Assembly (NCBI GenBank): GCA_041287865.1
Contig: JBGGMV010000066.1
Location: forward strand, 81,695 to 145,694
Direction: 5' to 3'
DNA length: 64,000 nt
DNA from: JAPWJZ01 sp041287865
Lineage (GTDB): Bacteria; Pseudomonadota; Alphaproteobacteria; Micavibrionales; UBA2020
How positions within the stretch are numbered: position 1 is the first letter of the stretch; each line of letters begins with the position of its first letter. Below the pieces are notes generated by a model that saw only the letters and a program-made list of their open reading frames with translations, was not told the origin of the DNA and ran no database searches. This document shows, piece by piece, positions 43,191 to 51,737 of the stretch. The translations under genes were made by a program, and so were the position numbers.

Positions 43191-43297
43191 AAAGTGATTC
43201 GCTTGTCATCAACATTTTGCGCAGTGCGCAAATTTTTTCGCACAAGGGGTAGTGTGGGGAACTTTTCCTGAAAGTAACTTTACACGCGCGCGCTTTA

Positions 43298-43345
43298 GCT
43301 GCGCGCTTTATGCGCGCTTGAGCTGCGCACTTTATGCGCGCTTGA
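43298..43345. repeat. Two 24-bp tandem copies at the end of an ankyrin gene
   Basis: The unit beginning GCTGCGC and ending GCGCGCTTGA occurs twice in tandem (43298-43321 and 43322-43345), with one mismatch (G/A at position 8). The second copy contains the last codons and stop of the ankyrin gene at 43332. Confidence 0.8.
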
Positions 43346-43829
43346 ATTGACGAAGAGAGAGCGCCTTCATCACTTCGATGCGCCCGTCCAGTTGCTCGCG
43401 CTTGGCTTCCATCTTCACCGCCGCCGCATTGTCGAGCATTTCCATGATGCCGGTCTTGCCGATACGCCGCGCGATTTCATACGTGCCGCGTGTATCGGCG
43501 CCAAGGCCGATCAGCATCTTCACGATGTTCTGCTGGCCCATCAGCGCGGCGTGGCCCATGGCGCTGATACTGGCCTTGTCGCGGGCGTCAATATCCGCGC
43601 CCGCATCCAGCAATTTTTCGATCACTTCACGGTGCCCGTATTTGCAGGCGGTCATCAGCGCGTTCACGCCTTCGCCGTCTTTCCATTCAACTGCGTCCTT
43701 GTCGCGTGCGATAAACGTGTCGATCTCCGCGAGCCTTTCATTCTCGACAGCCTTGAAAAATTTTTCGCGCTTTTCTGTGGAGGAATCTTTGAGGTTGAAG
43801 AGGACGGACAGCTTATCTAAAAGCGGCAA
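43332..43829 (-). CDS. Ankyrin-repeat protein
   Basis: This 165-residue protein has an N-terminal helical part (MPLLDKLSVLFNLKD), then three ankyrin repeats at about 20-125 (NALMTACKYGHREVIEKLLD; SAMGHAALMGQQNIVKMLIG). It ends VMKALSLRQFKRA, a variant of the shared tail in which Pro is replaced by Ala. It is a single gene. The partner is unknown. Confidence 0.85.
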   Translation of the reverse strand: MPLLDKLSVLFNLKDSSTEKREKFFKAVENERLAEIDTFIARDKDAVEWKDGEGVNALMTACKYGHREVIEKLLDAGADIDARDKASISAMGHAALMGQQNIVKMLIGLGADTRGTYEIARRIGKTGIMEMLDNAAAVKMEAKREQLDGRIEVMKALSLRQFKRA

Positions 43830-43966
43830 GATTCATTGGCTCCGGTTGTTGACTGTAGCTACAGCATAGCCGCCGCATAAAAATGCGTCAAATGCGCGCC
43901 GAAAAGCGCTGCGATTCCAGTACCGTAATGATTTCAGGAATTAGAAGTTATCCGACAGATATACTA

Positions 43967-44269
43967 TTAGAAGTTATCTGAAAGATAACACGGCGTGCAG
44001 CGCACCGGCTGCTGGTTCTCGAATTCCACCAGCATGATCACGCCGCGCTGGCGTGCGGTGTCGAGAATGCCTTGCGAGACTTCTTCGAAAATCGCGTAGT
44101 GGCTTTCGGTGCCGGCGACGATGCGGTTTTCCTGGATGGTGAACCAGAAGGGGCCTTCTTCGGGGTTGCCGTCCAGCGTGGGATGGCGATAGAAGAAGAA
44201 CGCGAGCGCGTTGCGCCCGTTCTTGAAGACTTCGTATTCGGATACGACAGCTTTGTTGGCTTGCGCCAT
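43967..44269 (-). CDS. Small protein of unknown function
   Basis: This 100-residue protein has a GGGGGG six bases before the ATG. It is mixed alpha/beta (NALAFFFYRHPTLDGNPEEG; GVIMLVEFENQQPV) with a CTPC pair near the C-terminus that could bind metal or form a disulfide. No signal or membrane segment. I recognise no family. Confidence 0.65.
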   Translation of the reverse strand: MAQANKAVVSEYEVFKNGRNALAFFFYRHPTLDGNPEEGPFWFTIQENRIVAGTESHYAIFEEVSQGILDTARQRGVIMLVEFENQQPVRCTPCYLSDNF

Positions 44270-44313
44270 GATAGCCCCCCGTTAGTAGCGTCCCGTCCCC
44301 CCGGACGTCAGAC

Positions 44314-44487
44314 TTAGCGCGCCATCGGATCGATAGCGCCCGCCTGCTTCGGTTTGTCACCGGCAGCGAGTTCAGCAGTATGGTTCAGGGCCATTGCAGG
44401 ATTGGTCGCGATATAAGCACCCAGAATCTCACCGGCGTTGTCTCCGCTTTGACGGCTGACGGCGGCGGTTTGAAGCACATTGGCCAT
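44314..44487 (-). CDS. Short protein of unknown function
   Basis: This 57-residue protein is chosen to start at the ATG at 44487 with AGGGA just before it. It is Ala-rich, soluble and helical, with MANVLQTAAVSRQSGDNAGE at its start. It lies 45 nt upstream of the gene at 43967 on the same strand and could be co-transcribed with it. Nothing more can be said. Confidence 0.5.
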   Translation of the reverse strand: MANVLQTAAVSRQSGDNAGEILGAYIATNPAMALNHTAELAAGDKPKQAGAIDPMAR

Positions 44488-44627
44488 GATTTCCCTCACT
44501 AAACCCAGTTTAAGCCTACAATGCTATTTAACCCTAACAAAGTTAATTTTCAGTTTACATATGCTCTTTCCCGCCCCTGTATTTTAGGGGGTGGAAAAGC
44601 CATGCATTATAACGGGTTGGAAGGGTC

Positions 44628-45128
44628 TTAAAGGCTGAAAGACTTGGGCTTGTCGCCAGGGGGCGGGTCTTTGGGCAATCCGAGCGACTCTTTCAGGGTC
44701 GAGAGCTCGTTTTTCACCTGCGCCAGCTCTTCCTTCAGGTACTCGCATTCGAGGTTTTTCTTCAGCCAGTCGTTGCAGTTGACGTACCAGCCGCCGTTTT
44801 CGGAGGGCTTGTAGCCGTCGAAATTGATGCCCGCCTCGGCAAGCATGCGATAGGCCTTGCTGTTATAGTTCTGCACCAGCGTGCGGATCGTGCCGCCCGA
44901 TACCTGGCTTGCCTGCGCGCCCGCTTTCATCAGTATTTCCGCGAGGCGCAGCTGGTTGTTGCGCAGCGTTTTATCCAGCACGCTGCCCAGCACTTCGGGC
45001 GGCGCGTCGATATCGGTCTTCAACACTTCCTGCAGCTTTTCGGGGCTCGCATCCTTGACGGCGGCCATCAATGATCTCTTGTAGACCGAGACCGCGTCGT
45101 TGCTTTCGAAGAATTTCCTGAGGCTCAT
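44628..45128 (-). CDS. Degenerate ankyrin-like protein with coiled-coil tail
   Basis: The product has 166 residues. The N-terminal half (about 15-105) has the spacing of worn ankyrin repeats (LRNNQLRLAEILMKAGAQAS; KAYRMLAEAGINFDG) but few consensus residues. The second half is a short coiled-coil (LKEELAQVKNELSTLKESLG). It ends PPGDKPKSFSL, sharing the final FSL with the protein at 28050. The start follows a GC-rich leader. An adaptor role is possible; unproven. Confidence 0.68.
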   Translation of the reverse strand: MSLRKFFESNDAVSVYKRSLMAAVKDASPEKLQEVLKTDIDAPPEVLGSVLDKTLRNNQLRLAEILMKAGAQASQVSGGTIRTLVQNYNSKAYRMLAEAGINFDGYKPSENGGWYVNCNDWLKKNLECEYLKEELAQVKNELSTLKESLGLPKDPPPGDKPKSFSL

Positions 45129-45216
45129 CGCTTGCCGTTCCTGTGGTTGCGCAGGCGGATATTACGACAAATCATAATATGAGTCAAATCAGCGTTTTAC
45201 GGGGAAAAAGAGGGGG

Positions 45217-45876
45217 TTAGGACTTGCCGGCTTTGGGCGCCTGCGTCTTCAGCTGGCGACCGCCGGAGGTCGTCTTGCGGACGATATGGGCGATGGCGGC
45301 GCGCGTCACGTCTTCCTTCGGCTGGTCGGCGTTCAGCGTCTGCCAGTTCTGCTTGCCGCGCTGGCCCATCAGCGTGGTGTGTTTCTGGCGGCGCACGACC
45401 TTGGTCGTGGCGTCGGATGCGGCCTGCTTGCGCGCCGCGACGCGCTCGAAGAGCACGCTCATCGGCGCGTCGAGGAAGATGCCGATGAATCTCACGTTGT
45501 TCTGTTTTGCCAGCGCTTCCTGGTTGCCGCGGCTGTCGCGATCGAGGAAAACACCTGTAACGATAACGGTTTTGCCGGCCTGCAATTGATATTCTGCTTC
45601 GCGGTGCATGCGGCGGATATGTTTTCTGGTGTTCTCGGGCGTATAGGCGCTGTCGGGCAGCGGTTGCGCGCGCGGCACGCCCAGCGCCATTTTGCGCACT
45701 TCGTCTGAATCCAGCACGATGGCATCGGGGATGCGCTTCGCCAGATCTTCGGCAAGACAGGTCTTGCCCGAGCCGGACATGCCGCCGATGCAGATCATCA
45801 ATGGCGTCGCGCTCTTGGGAATCATTTCTGATTTCCTTGCATCTGCAGTCGATGATTTTGGTTTGGTACTCGGCAT
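45217..45876 (-). CDS. P-loop kinase-like ATPase
   Basis: This 219-residue protein has a P-loop GGMSGSGKT at about 31-39, DSDEVRKMALGV (a base/phosphate-acceptor region), a helix with HIRRMHREAEYQL and VIVTGVFLDRDSR. The layout is that of the small P-loop kinases (COG0645 / zeta-like), which phosphorylate a small molecule or sugar. The substrate is unknown. The C-terminus is basic. It lies between small genes on the same strand. Confidence 0.75.
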   Translation of the reverse strand: MPSTKPKSSTADARKSEMIPKSATPLMICIGGMSGSGKTCLAEDLAKRIPDAIVLDSDEVRKMALGVPRAQPLPDSAYTPENTRKHIRRMHREAEYQLQAGKTVIVTGVFLDRDSRGNQEALAKQNNVRFIGIFLDAPMSVLFERVAARKQAASDATTKVVRRQKHTTLMGQRGKQNWQTLNADQPKEDVTRAAIAHIVRKTTSGGRQLKTQAPKAGKS

Positions 45877-45975
45877 GGCATATCTATTTAGTTCTCCCCT
45901 AAATAAGACCCCAGAATAGCAACAATCATTGATTATGTCAATTATATAAGCTAAGGCACTGATTTATAGACAAAA

Positions 45976-46007
45976 AGAAACCCCGGCGTTACGGGGCCGG
46001 GGTTTCT
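45976..46007 (-). terminator. Intrinsic terminator after nrdB
   Basis: AGAAACCCCGGC and GCCGGGGTTTCT form a perfect 12-bp stem with an eight-base loop, followed on the minus strand by TTTTTG. It lies about 50 nt after the nrdB stop and ends the nrd cluster. Confidence 0.92.
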
Positions 46008-46059
46008 CTGTGTGCTCTTCAGGAGAAGAAAAGCGTGTCAGGCTACGCCTGCAAAACGA

Positions 46060-47043
46060 TCAGGCGGCACCCTTGAAAGTGTGCTCCTCAAAGGCCTCTT
46101 CCCAGGACCCTTGCGTCGACGCTTTCGAATATTCGGTGGCGCGGTTTTCGAAGAAGTTGGTGTGTTCGGCCCCGCCCAGCATCTGGTCCATCCAGGGCAG
46201 CGGGTTTTTCTCGATGCCGAAGACGGGCGAGAGGCCGATCTGCGTCAGGCGGCGGTCGCCGATATAGCGGATGTAGTCTTTGACCTCTTTCGCGGTCAGG
46301 CCCTCGACGCCGCCCATTTCAAAGGCGAGGTCGATGAAGGCGTCTTCATGTTCCACGATGGTCTTGCAGGCGTTGGTGATCTCCGTCTGCAGCTCGGGCG
46401 TCCAGACTTCGGGGTTTTCCGAGATAAAGGTCTTGAACAGCTTGATGATCGACAGCGTGTGCAGCGTTTCGTCGCGCACCGACCATGTGACGATCTGGCC
46501 CATGCCCTTCATCTTGTTGAAGCGCTGGAAGTTCATCAGCATGGCGAAGGATGCGAACAGCTGCAAACCTTCGGTAAAGCCGCCGAAGACAGCCATGGTC
46601 AGCGCAATGTCTTTCTTGCTGTCGACGTTGAAGCCCTGCATATAGTCGAACTTCGCCTTCATTTCCTTGTACTTCATGAAGGCGGAATATTCGACCTCGG
46701 GCATGCCGATGGTGTCGAGCAGGTGGGAATAGGCGGCGATATGAACCGTTTCCATGTTCGAGAAAGCGGCCAGCATCATGCAGACTTCCGTCGGCTTGAA
46801 CACGCGGCTGTAGTGGCGCATGTAGCAGTTGTTGACCTCGACGTCCGCCTGCGTGAAGAAGCGGAAGATCTGCGCCAGCAGGTTGCGCTCCGACGGCGTC
46901 AGCTTCTTTTTCCAGTCGCGCACGTCTTCGGCCAGCGGCACTTCCTCCGGCAGCCAGTGGATGCGCTGCTGGGTGAGCCAGGCTTCATAGGCCCAGGGAT
47001 ACTTGAAGGGCTTGTAGACGTGGTTCTCGGTCAGAAGTGACAT
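46060..47043 (-). CDS. nrdB: Ribonucleotide reductase small subunit (class Ia)
   Basis: This 327-residue protein carries the diiron site and tyrosyl radical that start dNTP formation by NrdA. I see the iron-ligand helices (DVEVNNCYMRHYSR, ETVHIAAYSHLL with E..H, and EHEDAFIDLAFE) in the family pattern. I chose the ATG at 47043 (MSLLTENHVYKPFKYPWAY), which has GGGAGA before it; the longer frame adds 72 unrelated residues. It starts 13 nt after dinD, last in the nrdA-orfX-dinD-nrdB run. Confidence 0.93.
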   Translation of the reverse strand: MSLLTENHVYKPFKYPWAYEAWLTQQRIHWLPEEVPLAEDVRDWKKKLTPSERNLLAQIFRFFTQADVEVNNCYMRHYSRVFKPTEVCMMLAAFSNMETVHIAAYSHLLDTIGMPEVEYSAFMKYKEMKAKFDYMQGFNVDSKKDIALTMAVFGGFTEGLQLFASFAMLMNFQRFNKMKGMGQIVTWSVRDETLHTLSIIKLFKTFISENPEVWTPELQTEITNACKTIVEHEDAFIDLAFEMGGVEGLTAKEVKDYIRYIGDRRLTQIGLSPVFGIEKNPLPWMDQMLGGAEHTNFFENRATEYSKASTQGSWEEAFEEHTFKGAA

Positions 47044-47056
47044 ATAAATCTCCCTA

Positions 47057-47944
47057 TTACGTGCTGGTTCCGGTTTTGTTGTTGCTGCCAGAAAGACCCT
47101 TAGCATGTTTTTCATCAAGCTCCAGCTTCGGCTGTGCTGACTTAATCCGTTTTTCAACCTGTTTGATATGTTCCGCAGGGGGGATGTTTTCTGGCATGGT
47201 GCCCCCGATACGATGAATAGCGGCGCGTACTTCGGTGCCGACTTGATGGTGCACTTCAATAGCTTTCTGCTGCCCGTAAATCCCTTCGCGCTCCAGTTTT
47301 TCCCGTGTTTGCGTCATACGAAACTGGTTGGCTGCAAGCTCAGTGGTATTCATGCGATCCATGACGTTTTCGCTTTCGGGAATCCCTTTCTTGCTTTGAA
47401 TGGATTTGCGACCTAACCCCCCATAAAGGCCTTTGTAGCCTGCGTCATGAAAGACGCCAAACATTTTGTCTTGTACACCAGCCTCACGCGCAGCCCCAGA
47501 CAATGCTTTAAATTCTTCTGCCGTTTGTTGGCGCGTCTCTAGGCGCTCTTTGTCTGCTGCCAGCTGGTCAGAGATTTCCTGACGCCGTGTCTGGATCGCA
47601 AAGTATTTCTGGGCGGTGGCGATTTCGGGTTTTCTGGGGTCACCATTCTGGGCAATTAAATAGCAGGCGAACCGAGAAAGATGATAATCATCTACAACTT
47701 GAGTAGCACCCTTCCCACCAGCGATCGGTTTGCCGGCGCCGGCAAAGTGATAGGCCACCTCATTGCCGGATTGAGAGCATGATTCCATTGCCTTTTTTAT
47801 GGCATTCTCAAAGCGGCGCCATTGCGCATAGCCAAGAACTGCTTGAATTTCACGGGCGCTCCAGTATTCAGCACCATGTTCATTAGTCTTTTTTAGCTCT
47901 TCGAAAGAAGGCTGGCCGTTCGGCGATGTTATCTCAAAGGTCAT
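47057..47944 (-). CDS. dinD: DNA-damage-inducible protein D
   Basis: This 295-residue protein starts with the Bro-N/DinD-like domain (EYWSAREIQAVLGYAQWRRF), then DDYHLSRFACYLIAQNGDP, a typical DinD run, and YFAIQTRRQE. In E. coli DinD is an SOS-induced protein that limits RecA filament growth. The codons are visibly more AT-rich than the nrd genes around it, so it is likely an insertion. It splits nrdA from nrdB. I find no clear alphaproteobacterial LexA box (GTTC-N7-GTTC) upstream, so its SOS control here is unproven. Confidence 0.9.
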   Translation of the reverse strand: MTFEITSPNGQPSFEELKKTNEHGAEYWSAREIQAVLGYAQWRRFENAIKKAMESCSQSGNEVAYHFAGAGKPIAGGKGATQVVDDYHLSRFACYLIAQNGDPRKPEIATAQKYFAIQTRRQEISDQLAADKERLETRQQTAEEFKALSGAAREAGVQDKMFGVFHDAGYKGLYGGLGRKSIQSKKGIPESENVMDRMNTTELAANQFRMTQTREKLEREGIYGQQKAIEVHHQVGTEVRAAIHRIGGTMPENIPPAEHIKQVEKRIKSAQPKLELDEKHAKGLSGSNNKTGTST

Positions 47945-48023
47945 TAAATATTCTCCTTTTGTTCTTATTATTAATACACCCTCATCCCAAGCAACGCAAT
48001 ACTTGGGCGGCAGAAAATACTGC

Positions 48024-48191
48024 CTATTTTCTCAGGAATTTCTGTCCCTGTCCCGTGACGCAGACGCCCTGCGGGCAGGGCTCGATCAGGTCAAGGCGCG
48101 CGAGTTTCTCGAGGTGAGTGCGCGACACGCGGTCGCAGCTCTCGGGATCGTTGACGGCGCGTAGCGTCTGCAGTTCTGCTGTGCTCAACAT
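48024..48191 (-). CDS. Short winged-helix-like protein
   Basis: The ATG at 48191 gives a 55-residue protein (MLSTAELQTLRAVNDPESCD) with helix-turn-helix-like spacing (SRTHLEKLARLDLIEP) and a final basic VTGQGQKFLRK, as in small regulators that sort by MarR/ArsR-type domains. A longer frame would add 44 residues of low complexity. It lies between nrdA and dinD in the same direction. It may be a real small regulator or an insertion remnant. Confidence 0.5.
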   Translation of the reverse strand: MLSTAELQTLRAVNDPESCDRVSRTHLEKLARLDLIEPCPQGVCVTGQGQKFLRK

Positions 48192-48240
48192 TTTCTCTGT
48201 GCTCCGATGACGTTTCTTTTTTTGTTTTAGTGTTTTTTTC

Positions 48241-50055
48241 TTATTGGCAAGCGAGACATTCGTCGTACTTGCTACCACCCTCGGAATTCGATTTTGTTTT
48301 AGCGAGCTTGCCGTCGCCGCCATTGCCGTTTTCGGCGCGCTGGATCGACTTGGAACGGCAGTAGTAGAGCGACTTCACGCCCTTCTTCCATGCCATCCAG
48401 TGGATCTGGTGCAGGTCGCGCTTGTGCACGTCGGCCGGCAGGAAGACGTTCAGCGACTGCGCCTGGCAGATATAAGGCGTGCGGTCGCCGGCATGCTCGA
48501 TCAGCCAGCGCTGGTCGAGTTCAAACGCGGTCTTGAACACGTCTTTTTCGTCCTGCGTCAGGAAGTCGAGGTGCTGGACGGAACCTTCGTTGGTGACGAT
48601 GTTCGTCCAGGTGTCTTCGTCGTTCTTGCCTTTGGTTGCCAGCAGCTTTTCAAGATACTGGTTGCGCACGAAGTGCGAGCCCGAAAGCGTCTTGTGCGTA
48701 TAGGCGTTGGCCGTGTTCGGCTCGATGCCCGGGCTTGCGCCGCCGGTGATGATCGAGATGGAAGCGGTCGGCGCGATTGCGATCTTGTTCGAAAAACGCT
48801 CCATGATGCCGTATTCCTGCGCATCGGGGCAGGGGCCACGCTCGTGCGCCAGCTTGATCGACGCGGCATCCGCGCCTTTCTTGATGTGCTTGAACATGCG
48901 CTTGTTCCAGACTTTCGCCATCACGCTTTCCATCGGGATCATTTTCGACTGGAGGAACGAATGGAAGCCCATCACGCCCAGACCGATCGAACGCTCGCGC
49001 ATGGCGGCGTATTTGGCGCGCATCATGCTGTCGGGGGCCTTGCGGATGAAGTCCGAGAGAACGTTGTCGAGGAAACGGCAGCAGTCTTCGATAAACTGCG
49101 CGTTGTCTTCCCATTCCTCGAAGTTTTCGAGGTTGACGGAGGACAGGCAGCAAACCGCGGTGCGTTCCTGGCCATGCTGGTCTTTGCCGGTGGGCAAAGT
49201 GATTTCGCAGCAGAGGTTCGACATCTTCACGTTCAGGCCGGCCAGTTTGTGGTGTTCCGGGATGGCGCGGTTCACGTGGTCGGAGAAGAGCAGGTAGGGC
49301 TCGCCGGTTTCGATGCGGGCGGTCAGGATGCGGATCCAGAGCGCGCGGGCCGAGACGCGTTCGACGGGCGATCCGTCTTTCGGCGAGGTCAGCGTCCATT
49401 CTTCGTCTTTTTCAACGGCGCGCATAAAGGCGTCGGAAACGACGATGCCATGGTGCAGGTTCAGCGCCTTGCGGTTCGGGTCGCCGCCGGTGGGGCGGCG
49501 CAGTTCGATGAATTCCTCGATCTCGGGGTGCGAGATGGGCAGGTACACAGCGGCGGAACCGCGGCGGAGCGAGCCTTGGGAAATCGCGAGCGTCAGAGAG
49601 TCCTGAACGCGGATGAAGGGGATAATGCCGGAGGTCTTGCCGACCTTGCCGACTTTTTCGCCGATCGAGCGCAGGTTGCCCCAATAGGAACCGATGCCGC
49701 CGCCGCGGGACGCGAGCCAGACGTTTTCGTTCCAGAGGTCAACGATGCCGGTCAGCGAATCGTCGCACTCGTTCAGGAAGCAGGAAATGGGCAGGCCGCG
49801 TTCCGTGCCGCCGTTCGACAGAACGGGGGTGGCGGGCATGAACCACAGTTTCGAGATATAATCGTACAAACGCTGCGCATGGGCGGCGTCATCCGAGAAA
49901 GCCATCGCGACTCGCGCGAAAAGGTCCTGGAAAGATTCGCCCGGCATCAGGTAACGGTCGACCAGGGTATCCTTGCCGAATTCTGTTAAAAGAGCGTCGC
50001 GCGACCGATCAATAACAACTTTCGCGCCCTTCGCAACTTGTGCGACATCGAACAT
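48241..50055 (-). CDS. nrdA: Ribonucleotide reductase large subunit (class Ia)
   Basis: This 604-residue protein catalyses reduction of ribonucleotides. It has the finger-loop and active-site pattern (VKMSNLCCEITLPTG for the first active-site Cys; INPTA-like NKIAIAPTASISIITGGASP) and ends in the redox pair YDECLACQ (CxxC). Unlike E. coli NrdA (761) it has no N-terminal ATP-cone, so dATP feedback through that cone is absent, as in many alphaproteobacteria. The ATG at 50055 is preceded by GGGGAGA. It heads a cluster with nrdB, with a small gene and dinD between. Confidence 0.93.
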   Translation of the reverse strand: MFDVAQVAKGAKVVIDRSRDALLTEFGKDTLVDRYLMPGESFQDLFARVAMAFSDDAAHAQRLYDYISKLWFMPATPVLSNGGTERGLPISCFLNECDDSLTGIVDLWNENVWLASRGGGIGSYWGNLRSIGEKVGKVGKTSGIIPFIRVQDSLTLAISQGSLRRGSAAVYLPISHPEIEEFIELRRPTGGDPNRKALNLHHGIVVSDAFMRAVEKDEEWTLTSPKDGSPVERVSARALWIRILTARIETGEPYLLFSDHVNRAIPEHHKLAGLNVKMSNLCCEITLPTGKDQHGQERTAVCCLSSVNLENFEEWEDNAQFIEDCCRFLDNVLSDFIRKAPDSMMRAKYAAMRERSIGLGVMGFHSFLQSKMIPMESVMAKVWNKRMFKHIKKGADAASIKLAHERGPCPDAQEYGIMERFSNKIAIAPTASISIITGGASPGIEPNTANAYTHKTLSGSHFVRNQYLEKLLATKGKNDEDTWTNIVTNEGSVQHLDFLTQDEKDVFKTAFELDQRWLIEHAGDRTPYICQAQSLNVFLPADVHKRDLHQIHWMAWKKGVKSLYYCRSKSIQRAENGNGGDGKLAKTKSNSEGGSKYDECLACQ

Positions 50056-50564
50056 CCGATTTATCTCCCCGTAATACATTTTTTGTTTTTTTCGCTTCGA
50101 CTTCCCCTGCTAAACCTTTCAAAGAATTGAAAAGCACCCCAAGGGAAACCGGCCTAACCCCTTATACTAGGGCTTGTAGCCGATAAAAACGAGCATACCA
50201 CATCTTGGGGGGCTGTCTACAAAACGGGCCCCAAAAAATTTTCACGCGAGGCCAACTTTTGTGTTGACCCGCGACATACCTCAGGAAAAACGGGGCTTCC
50301 TGAATCAAAAATATTTTTCGGCGCCGCCTCGCTATTTTTCCTATCCAGACCAACGCGCGTGTGCGCGGTTTATCTGTTTAAAAATATGGTAACAACGAAG
50401 CAAAATTTCAAGTTTTCGACGCCGGTTTTTAGCCTGCTTGAGTCTTGAATCTCGCATAACAGTGTTAAGAAAGGGTTAAGAAGGATTTATCTCCTGTCAT
50501 TCCCGCGAAAGGGGGAATCCAGTAGCGTAGTTTCAAAGAGATTTTCAAACAGGGATGAATAGAC
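50056..50564. promoter_or_regulatory. nrdA leader and divergent intergenic region
   Basis: No gene is visible in these 509 bases. On the minus strand a candidate promoter for nrdA has TAGACA and TATGCT (50214-50219 and 50192-50197) with 16 bases between, about 135 nt before the start. No clear NrdR box is seen. A short palindromic repeat (50495-50523) lies nearer the plus-strand gene at 50565. Confidence 0.4.
50495..50523. repeat. REP-like palindromic element
   Basis: The sequence ATTCCCGCGAAAGGGGGAAT with flanking TC..CCAG resembles the short CATTCCCGCGAAAGCGGGAATCC-type element scattered through many bacterial genomes. It can fold as a small hairpin. Only one copy is in this window. Confidence 0.5.
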
Positions 50565-51176
50565 ATGAGCGTGAATATGTTGAGAATCGCGGCTTTTTTA
50601 ATGCTGCTATTTATATCTGCTGTCGCTCAAGAAGCCATTGCTGATACAGGCTCGAGACGGTCAAGCAGCTACTATTTTTCTGACGTTTCAAGTGTAGAAA
50701 TAGAAGCTTCTACCAATGTTTACCTTGATAGCTGGCCTAGTGACCGCGTATTTCCTTTTTCTAAACAAGATCTAGCCGCAATGGTGGCCGATAGCATCAT
50801 AAAGAATTTGAAAACGGATAAAGTAGCAGTCGCCGTACGGGATTTAGCGCGGGGGCATGGCTACGCCGAAGGAAAAGAAGACGAGAACGCCCTGCAAATT
50901 CTGGCCGAATTCTCGTATTGGCCTAAAGCAAGATTCTCACCGGAAATAAGCCACGATATTATCGTGATTCAAATCAAATATAAAAGAAACAAGGAGTGGG
51001 TGACGGGGGGAGGCAAGAAGAAATCCGCGCCTTGGGAGCAAATGACCCCTCCGATGCTGCTAAACGTACCCGAGCAGCCTGGGAAGTTAAGCGAGAAGCT
51101 ACAAGAAGAAGTGGGGCGAATAGTGTCGCTGGATATTACATCTCTATTGGATTGTGCCTACGGACAAAAATGCTAA
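50565..51176 (+). CDS. Exported protein of unknown function, AT-rich
   Basis: The product has 203 residues with a signal peptide (LRIAAFLMLLFISAVAQEA, cleavage near AIADT). The mature part is mixed alpha/beta (VYLDSWPSDRVFPFSKQDLA; DIIVIQIKYKRNKEWV) with no domain I know. There are two cysteines near the end (LLDCAYGQKC). Codons are more AT-rich than the genes around it. It stands alone between nrdA and the ankyrin run. Confidence 0.68.
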   Translation: MSVNMLRIAAFLMLLFISAVAQEAIADTGSRRSSSYYFSDVSSVEIEASTNVYLDSWPSDRVFPFSKQDLAAMVADSIIKNLKTDKVAVAVRDLARGHGYAEGKEDENALQILAEFSYWPKARFSPEISHDIIVIQIKYKRNKEWVTGGGKKKSAPWEQMTPPMLLNVPEQPGKLSEKLQEEVGRIVSLDITSLLDCAYGQKC

Positions 51177-51219
51177 GGCTAATTGTCTCAGCGACTAAAA
51201 GAATCGAAGTAAATTAGAA

Positions 51220-51540
51220 CTACACAGCTCGAAATCCTGGCTTGATGCGCCATTTGCCGTCGGGGGCTTTGTCGATGTGGCCGACAAGGTAGTGCGGCTT
51301 GCCGTCTTCGCGGATCATCAGCGCGCCTTCGGTATTGGGCAGCCATAGTTTCAGCACCAGCCCTTCGGCAGCGGCGGCTTTTTTGAAGGCCTGCACGGTT
51401 GAATCATCTTCGTCCAGATTGCGGTAGGTTACTTTTTCATGCGGGCGCGGGCCGCCGACGGGATAGTCCTGCCATTCGGTGACGGTGACTTCCTTGCCTG
51501 CGAAGGCCTTGAAAATATCTTGATAATTTTTCTTGGTCAT
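51220..51540 (-). CDS. Small protein at end of ankyrin run
   Basis: This 106-residue soluble protein is alpha/beta (GKEVTVTEWQDYPVGGPRPH; ALMIREDGKPHYLVGHIDKA). It overlaps the upstream 63-residue gene by 4 nt and is the last member of the run of eight overlapping minus-strand genes. I do not recognise a family. Confidence 0.65.
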   Translation of the reverse strand: MTKKNYQDIFKAFAGKEVTVTEWQDYPVGGPRPHEKVTYRNLDEDDSTVQAFKKAAAAEGLVLKLWLPNTEGALMIREDGKPHYLVGHIDKAPDGKWRIKPGFRAV

Positions 51541-51728
51541 GACGGTTTCCCCGGAGCGTGTTTTTTGCCGCGCGCGCGCTCAATCACCAGTTCTTCGTAC
51601 TGGCTGACCAGCCCGTCTTTCATGGCCTTGATCAATTTCGGGTGTTTGCCTTCGCGCGCCAGTTTCTCGGCGTCGAAATCCGCGATCGCGCGGCGGAAAT
51701 CTTCAATCACCTTGTCTTGCCTGTTCAT
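51537..51728 (-). CDS. Short helical protein in ankyrin run
   Basis: This 63-residue helical protein, starting MNRQDKVIEDFRRAI, is charged throughout and ends GKKHAPGKPS. It overlaps the next gene by 4 nt and lies 9 nt after the gene at 51738. No family is recognised. Confidence 0.6.
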   Translation of the reverse strand: MNRQDKVIEDFRRAIADFDAEKLAREGKHPKLIKAMKDGLVSQYEELVIERARGKKHAPGKPS

Positions 51729-51737
51729 GCGGGTTTC

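Noticed and set aside
47945..48023. LexA box for dinD
   Set aside because: Only single GTTC/GAAC half-sites are present, not with the 7-base spacing.
48244..49989. Plus-strand 581-codon frame over nrdA
   Set aside because: Shadow of nrdA; no domain-like pattern.
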